22,250 bases of DNA from Nemertoderma westbladi (taxonomy: Eukaryota; Xenacoelomorpha; Nemertodermatida; Nemertodermatidae). A model generated the notes under the pieces. That model was not told the origin of the DNA. It worked only from the letters and a program-made list of their open reading frames with translations, and did no database searches. The stretch lies in NCBI GenBank assembly GCA_032718475.1, contig JAUCBJ010006169.1:1-22250 (forward strand). Direction: 5' to 3'. The translations under genes and the position numbers were made by a program. Below are positions 20,119-22,250 of the stretch, in pieces; the stretch's first letter is position 1; every line of letters starts with the position of its first letter.

Positions 20119-20432
20119 GTAAGTATATACAGTATAACTAACTATTATATTAATTATACTCGATTATAACTCATACTTTAATTTAACATAATTTAATTTC
20201 TTACATTGTTCAAATGTACATAATTCGCTATTTCTAAGTTAACATTCTATATTTCCTCCTGAAACCAATTATTTTTAGTAACACCGAATGTCAATAATAA
20301 CTGTAATAATAACTCATCCAATCTCTGATTTTACCATAAAAACGCAGATACACAATATATTACAGTACAATGAAATAGTACACATAACTGTTTTATATAC
20401 TCGAATAGGGACTGGATAATGGTCTAAGTAAG
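20119..20432. other. Start of next iGluR intron
   Basis: AT-rich intronic sequence after the donor at 20119. No feature was recognised until the hairpin. Confidence 0.6.
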
Positions 20433-20554
20433 GAGTCTAAAGTTGGAAAATTTTCTGACCTCTGTTTATCATTATAAAGCACTGAGAATACTTTGTACTT
20501 CTCAGGGTTTTATAATGATAAACAGTGGTCAGAAATTTTTCCAACTTTAGACTC
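20433..20554. repeat. 122-bp near-perfect hairpin (inverted repeat)
   Basis: The left arm from gagtctaaagttggaaaa and the right arm ending ttccaactttagactc are about 55 bases each and roughly 90% complementary, with a loop of about 10 bases around tactttgta. Weaker pairing extends a few bases outward. It may be a small MITE/foldback or a source of intronic double-stranded RNA. There is no coding capacity. Confidence 0.88.
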
Positions 20555-20594
20555 TTTCCAAAGACTAGAAAAAACCATACCAATTATCCTCGTG

Positions 20595-21053
20595 TGCCAG
20601 CCAGTCAGTGACTACTTGCCATAGTATCCTCGTTACCCCGTGTGCCAGCCAGTCAGTGACTGCTTGCCATAGTATCCTCGTTACCTCGTGTGCCAGCCAG
20701 TCAGTGACTGCTTGCCATAGTATCCTCGTTACCTCGTGTGCCAGCCAGTCAGTGACTGCTTGCCATAGTATCCTCGTTACCTCGTGTGCCAGCCAGTCAG
20801 TGACTGCTTGCCATAGTATCCTCGTTACCTCGTGTGCCAGCCAGTCAGTGACTGCTTGCCATAGTATCCTCGTTACCTCGTGTGCCAGCCAGTCAGTGAC
20901 TACTTGCCATAGTATCCTCGTTACCTCGTGTGCCAGCCAGTCAGTGACTGCTTGCCATAGTATCCTCGTTACCCCGCGTGCCAGCCAGTCAGTGACTGCT
21001 TGTCATAGTATCCTCGTTACCCCGTGTGCCAGCCAGTCAGTGACTGCTTGCCA
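20595..21053. repeat. 48-bp minisatellite, about 9.6 copies
   Basis: Units start tgccagccagtcagtgactg at 20595, 20643, 20691, 20739, 20787, 20835, 20883, 20931, 20979 and 21027; the last is partial. Variation is limited to a few sites (gactac/gactgc, acctcg/accccg, one gtcat). Since 48 is a multiple of 3, one + frame (20608-21078) stays open as a 16-residue repeat, ACHSILVTSCASQSVT. The other two + frames have a stop in every unit. There is no splice context or sequence around it to suggest an exon. Confidence 0.96.
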
Positions 21054-21134
21054 TCACATAGTTCCACAACGATATTGAAACGAAATGGAGCTATTAGTAG
21101 CTAAAAGTAGCTTTATTATATGGGTTTAAGGGGG

Positions 21135-22250
21135 GGTAGCGCATTTTCAGACCAAAAAGTCGAATTTTTGAAACATATCCTATCTGATGGAGAATTTCAT
21201 GCTGAATCCAAATATGGAAACCGTTTTCCCATATCTTGCTTAGTTTTCGAGATATCTGGGATAGAAGATACTGGCTCCGATGTATCGCGATATCGGTAAA
21301 GGAGATGAAGTTTGGGGTTTGCATTCAATTTCTGAATATTTCTGTGCTCAGTGGTGCTAATTGGATGTCTCCACGAGAAAGAGCACAAAATTTTAATTGA
21401 GAAGATATTTTTTTATGATTATTGGACCTACTGATCAGTTTATAAGACAACTTCAAGTCTCCGGAATGAAGACGGGACTCGAATAAGCGACTCTGCGGTC
21501 TTTGCGGGATTACACGGAATAGACTTATCGGTCATCGGAGATCTTCAAAATGTATAATCTCCAGTTCTAGTGGTCGTACGAAGTTCGTTTTGGGCTCATT
21601 CGAAAGCTCTTTTCTCAGAGACCAAAGTTACCATTTGGTTTGGCAAACTCTTGAAAGCTGCCTGAGCAATCATAACTTGAACAAAATTTGCAAGGCATAT
21701 TTTACCCAAATTCATGTTATGTTGCTTTACAACCATTTTGTCTTAAATCAAATGGTAACTTTGTTCTCTAAGAAAAGAGCTTTCGAATGAGCCTAAAACG
21801 AACTTCGTACGACCACTAGAACTGGAGATTATACATTTTGAAGATCTCCGATGACCAATAAGTCTATTCCGTGTAATCGCGCAAAGACCGCAGAGTCGCT
21901 TATTCGAGTCCAGTCTTCATTCCGGAGACTTGAAGTTGTCTTATAAACTGATCAGTAGGTCCAATAATCATAAAAAAATACCTTCTCAATTAAAATTTTG
22001 TGCTCTTTCTCGTGGAGACATCCAATTGGCACCACTGAGCACAGAAATTTGCAGAAATTGAATGCAAACCCCAAACTTCATCGCCTTTACCGATATCGCG
22101 ATATATCGGAGCCAGTATCTTCTATCCCAGATATCTCGAAAACTAAGCAAGATATCGGAAAACGGTTTCCATATTTGGATTCAGCATGAAATTCTGCATC
22201 AGATAGGATATGTTTCAAAAATTGTCTTTTTGGTCAGAAAATGCGCTACC
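21135..22250. mobile_element. Foldback element with arms of about 507 bp, right border at or beyond the window end
   Basis: The left arm 21135-21641 and right arm 21745-22250 are reverse complements with only scattered mismatches. They start GGTAGCGCATTTTC and end with its complement at the last base of the window. The spacer of about 103 bases (21642-21744) is unique and AT-rich. No transposase is encoded, so it would depend on another element. Mirror-image 63-codon frames (21388-21197 minus, 21998-22189 plus; both start MCSFSWRHPI and end KRFPYLDSA) result from the symmetry. The left flank is a short G run. A target duplication cannot be tested because the right flank is missing. Confidence 0.9.

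Noticed and set aside
20595-21053. CRISPR-like array
   Set aside because: Units are contiguous 48-bp tandem copies with no unique spacers, in an animal genome.
20608-21078. 156-codon ORF of 16-residue repeats as a real secreted repeat protein
   Set aside because: The array is a 48-bp minisatellite inside an iGluR intron. There is no signal peptide, promoter or splice context.
21197-22189. Mirror 63-codon ORFs of the foldback element as a conserved protein
   Set aside because: Their similarity is forced by the inverted repeat. One copy can only be judged against independent elements.

Overview
This is an AT-rich (roughly two-thirds A+T by eye), gene-poor, repeat-rich stretch of an animal nuclear genome. 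The evidence is spliced exons with GT-AG borders, two kinds of LINE reverse transcriptase relics, a DDE-type DNA transposon of a sort seen in invertebrates, minisatellites and a foldback element. There are no operons, bacterial ribosome sites or phage-like features. The host gene encodes an ionotropic glutamate receptor, so a metazoan is near certain. The TE mix suggests a marine invertebrate, but I cannot name the species or phylum.

The only host gene I can support lies on the + strand and fills the right half of the window. It is the 5' part of an ionotropic glutamate receptor (iGluR). Five exons (9344-9447, 14818-14967, 15740-15883, 16157-16270, 19928-20118) join in one open frame of about 234 residues. 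They encode a signal-peptide-like leader followed by the first part of the amino-terminal (LIVBP-like) domain. The four internal junctions are all phase 1. The initiator ATG must lie in an unplaced exon upstream, and the ligand-binding and membrane domains lie beyond the window.

Left part (1-9343): a LINE fragment truncated at both ends (about 51-1198, minus); two inverted low-complexity blocks (1200-1500, 1658-1849); a broken protein-coding relic (1935-2929, minus) of a family with the HAITGCDTTS motif, whose acidic residues follow the order seen in FEN/XPG-PIN nucleases; a 20-bp satellite (3601-4250); homopolymer tracts; and an isolated CpG-rich island (6726-6913) that could be a promoter or first exon.

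First recognised iGluR intron (9448-14817): a CR1/jockey-like LINE relic on the + strand, split by a 3.74-kb DNA transposon (10148-13885). The transposon has long terminal inverted repeats and a 9-bp target duplication. Its minus-strand transposase is wrecked by frameshifts and a stop. Removing transposon plus one target copy rejoins the LINE in frame, so the nesting order is clear. Later introns carry a 26-bp triplication, an exact 61-bp tandem duplication, palindromes, a 122-bp hairpin, a 48-bp minisatellite, and a foldback element (21135-22250) with arms of about 507 bp.

The most interesting items are the FEN/PIN-like nuclease reading of the 1935-2929 relic, the unclassified transposon and its nested insertion, and the foldback element.
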